Of a stretch of DNA of 64,000 bases, positions 45,873-53,549 are shown one piece after another (position 1 is the first letter of the stretch; every line of letters starts with the position of its first letter). The notes beneath the pieces are model-generated. The model was given only the letters and a program-made list of their open reading frames with translations, searched no databases and was not told the origin of the DNA. The DNA comes from an uncultured bacterium (GTDB lineage Bacteria > Bacteroidota > Rhodothermia > Rhodothermales > UBA10348), in the NCBI GenBank assembly GCA_943788505.1, contig CALSQR010000001.1, forward strand, positions 992,001 through 1,056,000. Reading direction: 5' to 3'. The position numbers were made by a program, and so were the translations under genes.

Positions 45873-46336
45873 ATGTCTAGAAAATCTATGTATGATGATG
45901 CCGTTTTCGAGGAAGTCCTCAAGCGGCTTTCACGCCTGACGCCTGACTCTCAACCTGAATGGGGTGAGATGATGGTTGCTCAGATGCTGGCTCATTGCGC
46001 GGAAATTGCTGATGTCAGTAATGGCAAACCACTCAATGGCACTCCATTTATCATCAAACTGATCGGTGGTCTCATCAAGAAAAAGGTTGTTTCGGACGAA
46101 CCGTACAAACGAAATATCCGGACACACCCGCAGTATGTGATGTCGAACCCGGAAGATTTTGAATCGCAGCGAAATCGCTTCATCGATTCCCTTCGCACGA
46201 TGAGAGCCCTTGGCACCGTGCCCAGCTTGGCACCGTGCCCAGCAAACATCCCATTTTTGGAATGATGACGGCCGACGAAAAGGGATGGACGATGTACAAG
46301 CACACGGACCATCATCTCACTCAATTCGGCGTCTGA
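45873..46336 (+). pseudogene. DUF1569 (DinB-like) gene broken by a 17-bp tandem duplication
   Basis: The intact frame reads 45873-46265, with a DinB-like beginning (RLSRLTPDSQPEWGEMMVAQMLAHCAE). At 46209-46242 the 17-mer cttggcaccgtgcccag stands twice in tandem, which shifts the frame and yields a false tail ending at 46265. Removing one copy restores the usual DUF1569 ending (PIFGMMTADEKGWTMYKHTDHH…FGV) with a stop at 46334-46336. That is 4 bp before the next gene's start, as in an operon. A sequencing or assembly artefact is possible and not ruled out. Confidence 0.8.
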
Positions 46337-46340
46337 TCGA

Positions 46341-46820
46341 ATGAATGATCCAAGCGAGTGCCTACTGGCAGTGGACCTAGGTTTGCGAACCGGGCTAGCG
46401 GTATTTGACCGCTCAGGCATGCTACTTTGGTATCGCTCGCGCAACTACGGCAACAAGACACGCTTGAGAAAGGCTGCTCGCTCTGTTATCGACGAAGCTG
46501 GCACCGTACACGTAGTTGCTATAGAAGGCGGCGGTGACATAGCTATGCCTTGGATATCAGAAATCGAGCGCAGAGGGTTGGATGTGATTCAATGCCAGGC
46601 TCATGTATGGAGAAGAGATCTTCTACTTTCTAGGCATCAACGTAGCGGTGCCGATGCTAAAAAGCATGCAGACACGTTAGCTCGGAAGATCATTCAGCTA
46701 TCAGGCGCAAAGAAACCCACCTCTCTGCGTCATGATGCGGCAGAAGCGATCTGCTTCGGGCTGTGGGCCGTACGTCGAGCAGGATGGATTGCCCGGTTTC
46801 CTTCGGGGATCGGTACATAA
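46341..46820 (+). CDS. RuvC-fold (RNase H-like) protein, possible Holliday-junction nuclease
   Basis: 159 residues. The pattern is that of RuvC-type nucleases: LLAVDLGLRTG with Asp12 on the first strand, VVAIEGGGD with Glu62, and the C-terminal LRHDAAEA (Asp132 and Glu135) in place of the D-x-x-D of RuvC. It is not the RuvC housekeeping gene (too short, no RuvC-type dimer helix recognised). It starts 4 bp after the restored DUF1569 stop and lies just upstream of the tRNA-Leu integration site. Its substrate is unknown. Confidence 0.7.
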   Translation: MNDPSECLLAVDLGLRTGLAVFDRSGMLLWYRSRNYGNKTRLRKAARSVIDEAGTVHVVAIEGGGDIAMPWISEIERRGLDVIQCQAHVWRRDLLLSRHQRSGADAKKHADTLARKIIQLSGAKKPTSLRHDAAEAICFGLWAVRRAGWIARFPSGIGT

Positions 46821-46984
46821 CCGTGTCCAGTTCTCTCCTAGTAGGTTTTTTTGCCTCTATCTGAACGACTTCGTTTTTGTGGGAAACCCACTAGGACTTT
46901 TGTAATTCAATGGGATCTGAGTGCCGCAATGCCTGACGGTATAAAAACCGGCACGTCGAAAGCGACACTCAGAAAGAGCTACCT

Positions 46985-47068
46985 GCCTCGGTGGCGGAAC
47001 TGGTAGACGCATGCGACTCAAAATCGTATATCCTTACGGGTGTGGGGGTTCGATTCCCCCCCGAGGTA
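46985..47068 (+). tRNA. tRNA-Leu (anticodon CAA), integration target
   Basis: 84 nt: acceptor GCCTCGG/CCGAGGT (G-U at the first pair), D arm GGTAGACGC, anticodon stem TGCGA/TCGTA with loop CTCAAAA (anticodon CAA), long variable arm and T arm with TTCGATT loop; discriminator A. The last 11 bases CCCGAGGTACA (47060-47070) occur again at 49230-49240 after the integrase gene. Confidence 0.92.
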
Positions 47069-47070
47069 CA
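47060..47070 (+). other. Putative attL (tRNA-Leu 3' end)
   Basis: The 11-mer CCCGAGGTACA at the 3' end of tRNA-Leu(CAA) is repeated exactly at 49230-49240. The integrase-bearing segment lies between the two, so the copies are candidate attachment sites (attL here). Confidence 0.6.
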
Positions 47071-47073
47071 AGA

Positions 47074-47109
47074 AAAGCCCCTTCACGTCAGACGACGTGA
47101 AGGGGCTTT
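47074..47109 (+). terminator. Intrinsic terminator after tRNA-Leu(CAA)
   Basis: A 16-bp stem (47074-47089, 47094-47109, core aaagccccttcacgtc) with a 4-base loop. It lies inside the proposed element, so integration has replaced the host's own terminator. Confidence 0.85.
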
Positions 47110-47170
47110 GTGTATCGTAGGCGTTTCGCGATGGCGAATCCTCTTGAGGTCCCAATCCAATCGAGTGAAA

Positions 47171-47338
47171 CTACTCGAAAAGTCGACCAACAAAACCGGC
47201 GATGATTCCGATGACAACCAGCATAGCAATCAGGTGCAGGAAGCTAGGCTGGATGATAAACAGGGTCGATAGAGGGATCATTGGAAAAATGATCATACAG
47301 AACGCCCAGCCGATAGTCTGCTTGAATGAGTTTCTCAT
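47171..47338 (-). CDS. 55-residue two-helix membrane protein in the element
   Basis: A short frame on the minus strand from ATG (47336-47338) to TAG (47171-47173). It encodes MRNSFKQTIGWAFCMIIFP, then a second hydrophobic stretch LIAMLVVIGIIAGFVG and a charged tail RLFE. Two membrane helices are clear; no strong ribosome-binding site is visible, so expression is uncertain. It faces away from the 100-residue gene downstream. Confidence 0.5.
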   Translation of the reverse strand: MRNSFKQTIGWAFCMIIFPMIPLSTLFIIQPSFLHLIAMLVVIGIIAGFVGRLFE

Positions 47339-47532
47339 GACGGAAAGAAAAGCGGAGTGGAAAAATATTCAGAACAGAATGTACGGTTCAAAACCCCTTT
47401 AAATCACATCCCTAGGCAACCTTCCGCGTTTTTTCGAGCAATATGGGGACTAGGTCACTTGCCGACCTAGGGAACGAGAAGGGGGCTCAGCCCATATACT
47501 TAGTAAGTATTACAATTTTAAGAGGTTTGCGG

Positions 47533-47835
47533 ATGGCGTTGTTTATCAACCAAGATGCCAAGCTTGGAGAGCTGGAAGGGAGCGGATACCTTTTTCAGAA
47601 CAAGGATTCGATCGAAGTGTCATACCAGGGCGTCTTTTTTGGGTCAGAGGACAAAGCAGAAGCCATGCAATCCCTCGTAGAACATGAGCCGGTTAAGTTC
47701 ACCGGTGTGCTCTACAAAAAGAACCGTTCTGGAGCTATCAAGAAATCGAAGATTGAGATGGATGTAGATGTCACACAGTTTAGAGAAGTATCCATGGGCG
47801 CCCGAGCGCTACTAGAAGGCATCGAAGAGTCGTAG
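47533..47835 (+). CDS. 100-residue protein of unknown function in the tRNA-Leu element
   Basis: The start at 47533 is preceded by AAGAGG at good distance, so the frame 47443-47835 is read from MALFINQDAK. The protein is strand-rich (GYLFQNKDSIEVSYQGVFF, FTGVLYKKNRSGAIKKSKIE) and hydrophilic, with no signal peptide or known motif. It is the only non-integrase soluble protein of the element; I do not recognise it. Cargo or control protein are both open. Confidence 0.65.
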   Translation: MALFINQDAKLGELEGSGYLFQNKDSIEVSYQGVFFGSEDKAEAMQSLVEHEPVKFTGVLYKKNRSGAIKKSKIEMDVDVTQFREVSMGARALLEGIEES

Positions 47836-47861
47836 GCTGATTAAGAAACACTGAGTGCTTA

Positions 47862-49088
47862 TTAACCTCCCCACAGCCTGTCGATGTGCCCATCAAGAGC
47901 AGGACTGTCGAACCTATCGAGATAATTTTCTGTCTGCTTGATAGATGAGTGCCCGAGTGCATGGGAGATATCGTAAATAGATTCACCTGCTCTACGAGCA
48001 ATGTCTGCGTAGGAGTGCCGAGATGCGTAATAGCTAAAGCTGATTCTGATACCAGCCGTTTCCTTTAGCCTCCGGAGATCTTTGTTTATCAGGGCGTTGC
48101 GCGATTGAATGGCACTCATGAGGCGGTTTTCATCCGACAGATCGTAGCCCACTAGTAGGGGAAAGATGAAACCCGACGACGATTTGGGATCACCATACTT
48201 TTCCAGTATCGCTTGGGCAGGCCCAGCAAGAAGGATAGACTTGTTCCGCTGGGTTTTGGACATGGTATAGTCCAATCTGAGCCGTCCATCGCCTGCAGAT
48301 ACAACATGATCCCATCGCATCAAGCAAAGATCTTTGAACCTGATTCCTGCGCAGTAGATGGAGAAGAGTAGATAGTCACGCGCGCGGCTCACACCTGAAT
48401 CTTGCCGTAGCACCACTGTTTTGATTCGTTCGATGTCGTCAAGCGTCAGCCGGACAATCTTACCCGAGGGATCACCGACTCTAAAATCTGCGAAAGGGTT
48501 GTGACCAGGGCGAACGGCCCCATCATTCCTAGCTCGGTTGAAGATGGCACGAATGGCCTTCAGGTGCGATACCACCGTCGTCTCCTTATTACCTCTCTTC
48601 GCGATTCGATGAGACTTGTAGGATCTCAAAAAGGCAGAGGTGATATCGTCTAGCGAAAGTGGCCCGCCGCAGAAAGTACGCAGGTGCTTAGTCACATTGC
48701 GATAGCGTCGAGCGGTGTACACCTTTCCTTGCTGCTCGAGGTGCCTAATGTAGAGGTCCGCGTGGGTAAAGAAGTCCGCCTTTGCACCGCGCTCGTTCGA
48801 TACGGACTCCTTCAAGCCTCTAGCCGTTATCGGTTGTCGCTCGAGCTTACGCCTCGCTGCCTCCCGTTCTAGCGCAGCTACACGATCGGAAATAATCGTA
48901 TTGACAATCGAGACCCTGTCTGAACTTCCCTTGAGTCGCCCCCTGTTCTCATCCCACTCGTTATCTAGCGCCTTCTCACCTAGTGAGACGAGAGCTCGCT
49001 GACGATTGACCTGTATGCGAATGTAGATAGGTGAGCGACCCTCGCCGTCCCGCTTAGCCGTCCACAATATCGGTGTGATAGTAGCCAC
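47862..49088 (-). CDS. Tyrosine recombinase (Bacteroidota-type integrase)
   Basis: 408 residues. N-terminal arm-binding and SAM-like domains (WTAKRDGEGRSPIYIRIQV, HADLYIRHLEQQGKVYTARR), then the catalytic core: first Arg in CAGIRFKDLCLMRW, then Ser-Arg-His in YASRHSYADIAR, His in LGHSS, and the nucleophile Tyr in TENYLDRFD. The integrase cuts and joins att sites by the tyrosine mechanism. Its 5' end (49088) faces the right att copy at 49230, a usual arrangement. It is the only mobile-element enzyme here, so the element is tiny (about 2.2 kb). Confidence 0.92.
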   Translation of the reverse strand: MATITPILWTAKRDGEGRSPIYIRIQVNRQRALVSLGEKALDNEWDENRGRLKGSSDRVSIVNTIISDRVAALEREAARRKLERQPITARGLKESVSNERGAKADFFTHADLYIRHLEQQGKVYTARRYRNVTKHLRTFCGGPLSLDDITSAFLRSYKSHRIAKRGNKETTVVSHLKAIRAIFNRARNDGAVRPGHNPFADFRVGDPSGKIVRLTLDDIERIKTVVLRQDSGVSRARDYLLFSIYCAGIRFKDLCLMRWDHVVSAGDGRLRLDYTMSKTQRNKSILLAGPAQAILEKYGDPKSSSGFIFPLLVGYDLSDENRLMSAIQSRNALINKDLRRLKETAGIRISFSYYASRHSYADIARRAGESIYDISHALGHSSIKQTENYLDRFDSPALDGHIDRLWGG

Positions 49089-49090
49089 TT

Positions 49091-49184
49091 GACCTCTAAT
49101 TGGTGACGCATTAGGTTACGCACAAAGGTGATATCAAACGACCTATGTGGATATCTTTGGACACTTTTTCAGTCTTTAGAGGTC
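49091..49184. promoter_or_regulatory. Inverted repeat upstream of integrase (candidate operator or arm sites)
   Basis: gacctcta (49091-49098) is repeated in inverted form as tagaggtc (49177-49184), framing the integrase promoter region. Between and after them are three GGTGA-type copies (49102, 49127, 49206). Such repeats can be integrase arm sites or an operator; I cannot tell which. Confidence 0.4.
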
Positions 49185-49229
49185 ATAGGAGCCTTTTTTT
49201 GATTTGGTGATACTATGGGGTTTACTCCA

Positions 49230-49240
49230 CCCGAGGTACA
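49230..49240 (+). other. Putative attR (copy of tRNA-Leu 3' end)
   Basis: Exact 11-mer CCCGAGGTACA, the same as the tRNA-Leu(CAA) 3' end; the eight bases before it (actccacc region) also resemble the T arm of the tRNA but not perfectly. It lies 142 bp upstream of the integrase start, on the far side of the element. Confidence 0.6.
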
Positions 49241-49245
49241 GGATG

Positions 49246-49290
49246 AAGCCCTCTGCTTGTTGCGATACACAACGAGCAGAGGGCTTTTTG
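49246..49290 (+). terminator. Hairpin with U-tract after attR (possible original tRNA terminator)
   Basis: A 12-bp stem aagccctctgct (49246-49257) with its complement at 49275-49286, extended by a GTTG/CAAC inner stem, then a run of Ts. It begins 5 bp after the attR copy, exactly as the terminator after tRNA-Leu follows attL, so it may be the host's own tRNA terminator, displaced by the insertion. Confidence 0.75.
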
Positions 49291-49473
49291 CATCTGGAGT
49301 ATTTCTGGCGATTACAAGGGAGACTGATTGTACTCAGCGTACAAAGCCCTACCCCCGCTATAACCGATCAACGCTCCGGTTGCCATTCGTCGATTCGCTG
49401 CATTCAGTTGAATCCTAAATGTCCCCCTTGAGTTAGGGTGCATTTGGGATTTCATGATGATAGAGGATACTTG

Positions 49474-52400
49474 ATGAAAGTGATATCGGTCTGCGCGTTT
49501 GCGGTCGGTCTTGCTGTAGGGATACTGGCCGTAAAGCCGGGGTTGGCCAACGTCTCCGGTCCGGTGTCTCACGGATCAGAAAAAGCCGAAGGCCATGGAT
49601 TCAGCGCACTGATTTTTTCGAAGACGGCTGGCTTTCGCCATGACTCCATTCCTGCGGGAATCGCTGCTATCGAAGCTCTTGGAGCAGAGCACGATTTTGA
49701 CGTGACCTCGACCGAGGATGCGTCCGTGTTCAATGAGACGAGCCTCGCCCCCTACGATGTCGTCATCTTCCTGAACACGACAGGAGATATACTGGACGCG
49801 GATCAGCAGCTCGCCATGGAGTCTTTTCTGGCGGCTGGAAAGGGGTATGTGGGCATCCATGCAGCAGCGGATACGGAGTATGGATGGGACTGGTACGCTG
49901 ATGTCGTTGGGGCGTATTTCGATAACCATCCGGAGATTCAGTCGGCGGAGCTATTGGTGGAAGGCCGTGTACATCCGGCAACAGCCCATCTGCCGGCTCG
50001 GTGGCAGCGCACCGATGAGTGGTACGCCTTCAGGACAAATCCAAGAGACGATGTCCACGTACTGATCTCGCTAAACGAGAAGAGTTATTCGGGGGGCACG
50101 ATGGGGGCGGATCACCCATGGGCGTGGTGCCGCGAGGTTGAGGGAGGGCGGTCCTTTTATACCAATGGCGGCCATACCCCTGAAAGCTTCTCGGAGCCCG
50201 ATTTTTTGGCGCACCTTTTGGGAGGAATCGAGTGGGCGGCCGGCGCTCAATCAGGCGACTGCGGGGCAAGCATCAAAGAGAACCTTGAGAAAACCATCCT
50301 GGACGACACCACCCAAAATCCGATGGATCTGGTAGTCCTCCCAAGCGGTGATGTCTTGTTTCTCGAGCGCGCAGGCCAAGTACGAGTGATCTCACAGGAA
50401 ACGGGCATTACGAGTACGGCTCTCGACCTGAACGTCGCGCTGGATAATGAGGATGGCCTCTTGGGCATCGTTTTGGATCCTGATTTTGCGCAAAACGGGT
50501 GGATCTATCTGTTTTACTCCCCTGCCGGCACAGTCCTACAGAAAGTATCCCGGTTCACGTTTGATGGTTCACTCCTTGATCCCTCATCGGAAGTCAACAT
50601 CCTGCAGTTCGGGGTGGACCGCAACGAGTGTTGCCATTCTGCAGGCTCGATGGCGTTCAATGCCGATGGGCATCTTTTCATTGCCACCGGCGATAACACG
50701 AACCCGTTCGCATCGGACGGGTTCGCTCCATTGGACGACCGTGCGGGCCGTGCACCTTGGGATGCCCGACGCACCAGTGGAAATACGAACGATCTACGTG
50801 GAAAAATCCTGAGGATCATCCCCCTTGATGACGGCGGCTATGACATTCCCGAGGGAAATCTTTTTTCCGAGGGCTCGGCATTTACGCGGCCTGAAATCTA
50901 TATCATGGGCGTGCGCAATCCGTTCCGAATTGCACTGGATACGCAGAATGGTGCGCTATTCTGGGGCGATGTCGGACCGGACGCAGAGTCAGATAATGGT
51001 GTCCGTGGCCCCCGAGGATATGACGAATGGAACCGCGCGACGGCAGCCGGGAATTACGGATGGCCATTCTGCGTAGCCGACAACAAGCCCTACACGGACT
51101 GGGAATTTGCATCAGGAACCTACTCCGGGCTGTTCGACTGTGCCGCGCCAGAGAACACGTCCTCCTTCAATACCGGCTTGTCTACGCTGCCCTCGAGTGA
51201 GCCGGCGTGGATTTACTACCCTTACGGCGTTTCGATCGAGTTTCCTGCTATTACAGGGGGGCCTGGTCGAACCGCTATTGCCGGGCCGGTATACCGGTCA
51301 TCGGGAGAAGATGTAAGAGGTGCCCTACCCTCCTATTTCTCCGGATCTTTCTTTATTGGCGAATGGACACGCAGCTGGCTGAAGCGGGTCATTATGGATG
51401 ATGACGGCGGCGTCCTGCGCATACTCCCCTTTGCAGATCACTACGATTACCTGCGTCCCATCGCCCTTAAAATGGGCCCAGATGGTGCTTTTTATGGCAT
51501 TGAGTGGGGCTCGGGCTTCGGGGGCAACAACGCAGACTCGCGCATTTTCCGCATCTCCTACGAAAAAGGAAATCGAGCACCTGTCGTGCAGGTCAACACG
51601 TCGGATCTAGCCGGTGCCATACCGCTGGAAATTACCTTTGACGCATCCGAATCAACCGATTCAGACCCAGGAGATCAGCTCTCCTATGCATGGGATTTTA
51701 CGAATGATGGTGAAATTGACGCTACGGACCCCGTCGTTACCCACACCTACGATGTTGAAGGCGACTACACAGTTGTCCTCGAAGTCCGGGACACCTTCGA
51801 TAACGCCGTTACACGCTCCTTCTCGGTGCGCGCGGGGAATACATTCCCAGTGGTAACCATGACGGCCCCAATGGCCGGAACCATGTTCTCCTGGGGTGAC
51901 ACCTTGAATGTTGTGGTCGCGGTTACCGACGCAGAGGATGGATCCACGGCAGACGGTTCCATCGACTGCTCGGAGGTCGAATCTCAGCCCTTCATCGGCC
52001 ACGACGAACATGCACACCCGCTCGATGTCTACACCGGGTGCGACATACAGATCGTGACCCCTGATGGGCACGGCTCCCCAGGCGATCGCATTTTCCTGTA
52101 CCTGGAATCTCGATATCAGGACGGCGGCAGTAATGCGGTTTCCAGCGCGCAAGGACAGACCGAGACTCTTCTCTATCCCCGATCCTGGGAGGCAGAGCAC
52201 TACGACGAGGCCACTGGCATTGAGCTGGAGGATAGTGCCGATCCAACGGGTGGTCGTCGTCATCTGGCTTATATCGACCACGGAGACTGGGTGCTGTACC
52301 GAGATCGCAACCTGGCGGGTGTCAGTCACATTACGTTTCGAGTGGCCTCGGACGGCTCAGGAGGGACCATCAGCCTCAGAGAATCGTCTCCCGCAGGACG

Positions 52401-53334
52401 ATTGCTCGGAAAAACCCATGTGCCGGTTACGGGCGGCTGGCAAAGCTTTGTGGACGTGACCATGGCTGTTGAAGCTCCGAATGCTGCAGAGACCTCCGTT
52501 ACACCTATGGATCTGGCCTTGGTGTTTGAGAATGCCAGTTCAGGTGGCGGCTTGTTCAACATCAACCGAATGCTCTTTGAGGGTTCCGGCGTGGCAGGCA
52601 ACCGCGAGGAGTGGGGTCTGCGTACCGACTTGTATGCAAGCGCAGACTGGAGCGGAGAAGCAGTGGATGAGATCCATCCGGGTGTGAGCTGGTTCTGGGG
52701 AAACGAGAACCCAGTTCCCGGGGCCGCTGTGCGTCCCTTTTCGGCCCGGTGGCAGGGACGGCTGATTGCCCCGATCAGTGGGTCTCTTCGTTTGTTCGCA
52801 CAGACGTGGGGTACGCTTCGGCTAGATATTGACGGAAGTTCTGCCATCGAAGTCCTGTCGGAAGGTACGTCTCCAACGACTTCTTCCCGGCTGTTCAGGG
52901 TCGCGAAGGGCCAGGAGCTGCTACTGGATGCACGGTATTCCGATCAATTAGGGAATGCAGGACTCATACTGTCGTGGGAGGGCACGGGCCTTGTTCGCCA
53001 AACGATCCAAATGAGTGATACGCGCCTTCCGAGTGCCTCAGGTACGTTACGTGAGCGTGCCGATGACCTGCCAAGCGGAAGTGCGCTCTTGAAGGCATAC
53101 CCCAACCCGTTCCAGCAGGCGCTTACCGTTCGTGCGAGCTGCAATGCAGGCTCAACCGTGGAAAGCTCTGTCGTCGACGTGCTCGGAAGGCGTCGGCACC
53201 TCGGAAAGATACCTTGCTCGCATCACGGTCACATCGTGCTGGATGTGAATGCTGACCAGCTGACAGCAGGCGTCTACTTTGTGGTCGTCCACACTTCAAC
53301 CCACCTACTGACGCTACCCGTTACCAAGTTGTAA
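49474..53334 (+). CDS. Giant secreted protein: ThuA, PQQ-type glucose/sorbosone dehydrogenase, PKD, CBM6, PA14 and T9SS tail
   Basis: 1286 residues, signal peptide, ribosome-binding site AGAGGA before ATG 49474. Domains in order: ThuA-like (about 40-265, GYVGIHAAADTEYGWDWY), GSDH-type beta-propeller dehydrogenase (about 280-700, GDVLFLERAGQVRVIS, GNYGWPFCVADNKPYTDW), PKD (about 705-795, ADGSxD-type DASESTDSDPGDQLSYAWDF), CBM6-like (about 905-1040, YIDHGDWVLY), PA14-like (about 1050-1185), and a C-terminal T9SS type A sorting domain (YPNPFQQALTV, VLGRR, GVYFVVV). It is exported through the type IX system, so likely a surface sugar or polyol oxidiser acting on plant or algal glycan. It stands between the integrase element and the relic scar. 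Confidence 0.88.
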   Translation: MKVISVCAFAVGLAVGILAVKPGLANVSGPVSHGSEKAEGHGFSALIFSKTAGFRHDSIPAGIAAIEALGAEHDFDVTSTEDASVFNETSLAPYDVVIFLNTTGDILDADQQLAMESFLAAGKGYVGIHAAADTEYGWDWYADVVGAYFDNHPEIQSAELLVEGRVHPATAHLPARWQRTDEWYAFRTNPRDDVHVLISLNEKSYSGGTMGADHPWAWCREVEGGRSFYTNGGHTPESFSEPDFLAHLLGGIEWAAGAQSGDCGASIKENLEKTILDDTTQNPMDLVVLPSGDVLFLERAGQVRVISQETGITSTALDLNVALDNEDGLLGIVLDPDFAQNGWIYLFYSPAGTVLQKVSRFTFDGSLLDPSSEVNILQFGVDRNECCHSAGSMAFNADGHLFIATGDNTNPFASDGFAPLDDRAGRAPWDARRTSGNTNDLRGKILRIIPLDDGGYDIPEGNLFSEGSAFTRPEIYIMGVRNPFRIALDTQNGALFWGDVGPDAESDNGVRGPRGYDEWNRATAAGNYGWPFCVADNKPYTDWEFASGTYSGLFDCAAPENTSSFNTGLSTLPSSEPAWIYYPYGVSIEFPAITGGPGRTAIAGPVYRSSGEDVRGALPSYFSGSFFIGEWTRSWLKRVIMDDDGGVLRILPFADHYDYLRPIALKMGPDGAFYGIEWGSGFGGNNADSRIFRISYEKGNRAPVVQVNTSDLAGAIPLEITFDASESTDSDPGDQLSYAWDFTNDGEIDATDPVVTHTYDVEGDYTVVLEVRDTFDNAVTRSFSVRAGNTFPVVTMTAPMAGTMFSWGDTLNVVVAVTDAEDGSTADGSIDCSEVESQPFIGHDEHAHPLDVYTGCDIQIVTPDGHGSPGDRIFLYLESRYQDGGSNAVSSAQGQTETLLYPRSWEAEHYDEATGIELEDSADPTGGRRHLAYIDHGDWVLYRDRNLAGVSHITFRVASDGSGGTISLRESSPAGRLLGKTHVPVTGGWQSFVDVTMAVEAPNAAETSVTPMDLALVFENASSGGGLFNINRMLFEGSGVAGNREEWGLRTDLYASADWSGEAVDEIHPGVSWFWGNENPVPGAAVRPFSARWQGRLIAPISGSLRLFAQTWGTLRLDIDGSSAIEVLSEGTSPTTSSRLFRVAKGQELLLDARYSDQLGNAGLILSWEGTGLVRQTIQMSDTRLPSASGTLRERADDLPSGSALLKAYPNPFQQALTVRASCNAGSTVESSVVDVLGRRRHLGKIPCSHHGHIVLDVNADQLTAGVYFVVVHTSTHLLTLPVTKL

Positions 53335-53351
53335 ACGCCGCTGCGGATTTC

Positions 53352-53415
53352 GAGCCGTCAACAAACAGGCGTCATCGCCTGCCGATACAACATGATCCCA
53401 CCTCATCAAGCAAAG
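53352..53415 (-). mobile_element. Remnant of a second integrase gene (43-bp near repeat)
   Basis: Bases 53373-53415 match 48287-48329 in the integrase at 40 of 43 positions (catcgcctgc…gatacaacatgatccca…catcaagcaaag). On the minus strand it encodes LCLMRWDHVVSAGDD, the integrase LCLMRWDHVVSAGDG segment, with mainly silent changes. The match also continues as gagccgtc (53352-53359) after a 13-bp insertion. It is a piece of a related but separate integrase gene, now decayed. Confidence 0.75.
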
Positions 53416-53547
53416 GACGTCGGAGAAGGTACCGGGCTTGGACTGGATATTGCCCATCGCATCGTGGTCCAGCAGCACCGCGGTCAGATTCTGGTCGAAT
53501 CCCAGCCGGGCCGCACGCGATTCAGGGTGCAGCTACCGATAGCCTGA
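53416..53547 (+). pseudogene. Histidine kinase C-terminal fragment
   Basis: 43 codons and a stop encoding the end of a sensor kinase ATP-binding domain: GEGTGLGLDIAHRIV (G2 box), then GQILVESQPGRTRF and a closing QLPIA. Its beginning lies exactly at the edge of the integrase relic. Only the last part of a kinase gene remains, so it cannot work as a kinase. Confidence 0.8.
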
Positions 53548-53549
53548 CT

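Noticed and set aside
51661-52329. A 222-codon - strand frame
   Set aside because: Antisense to the PKD/CBM6 part of the large secreted protein; no motif.
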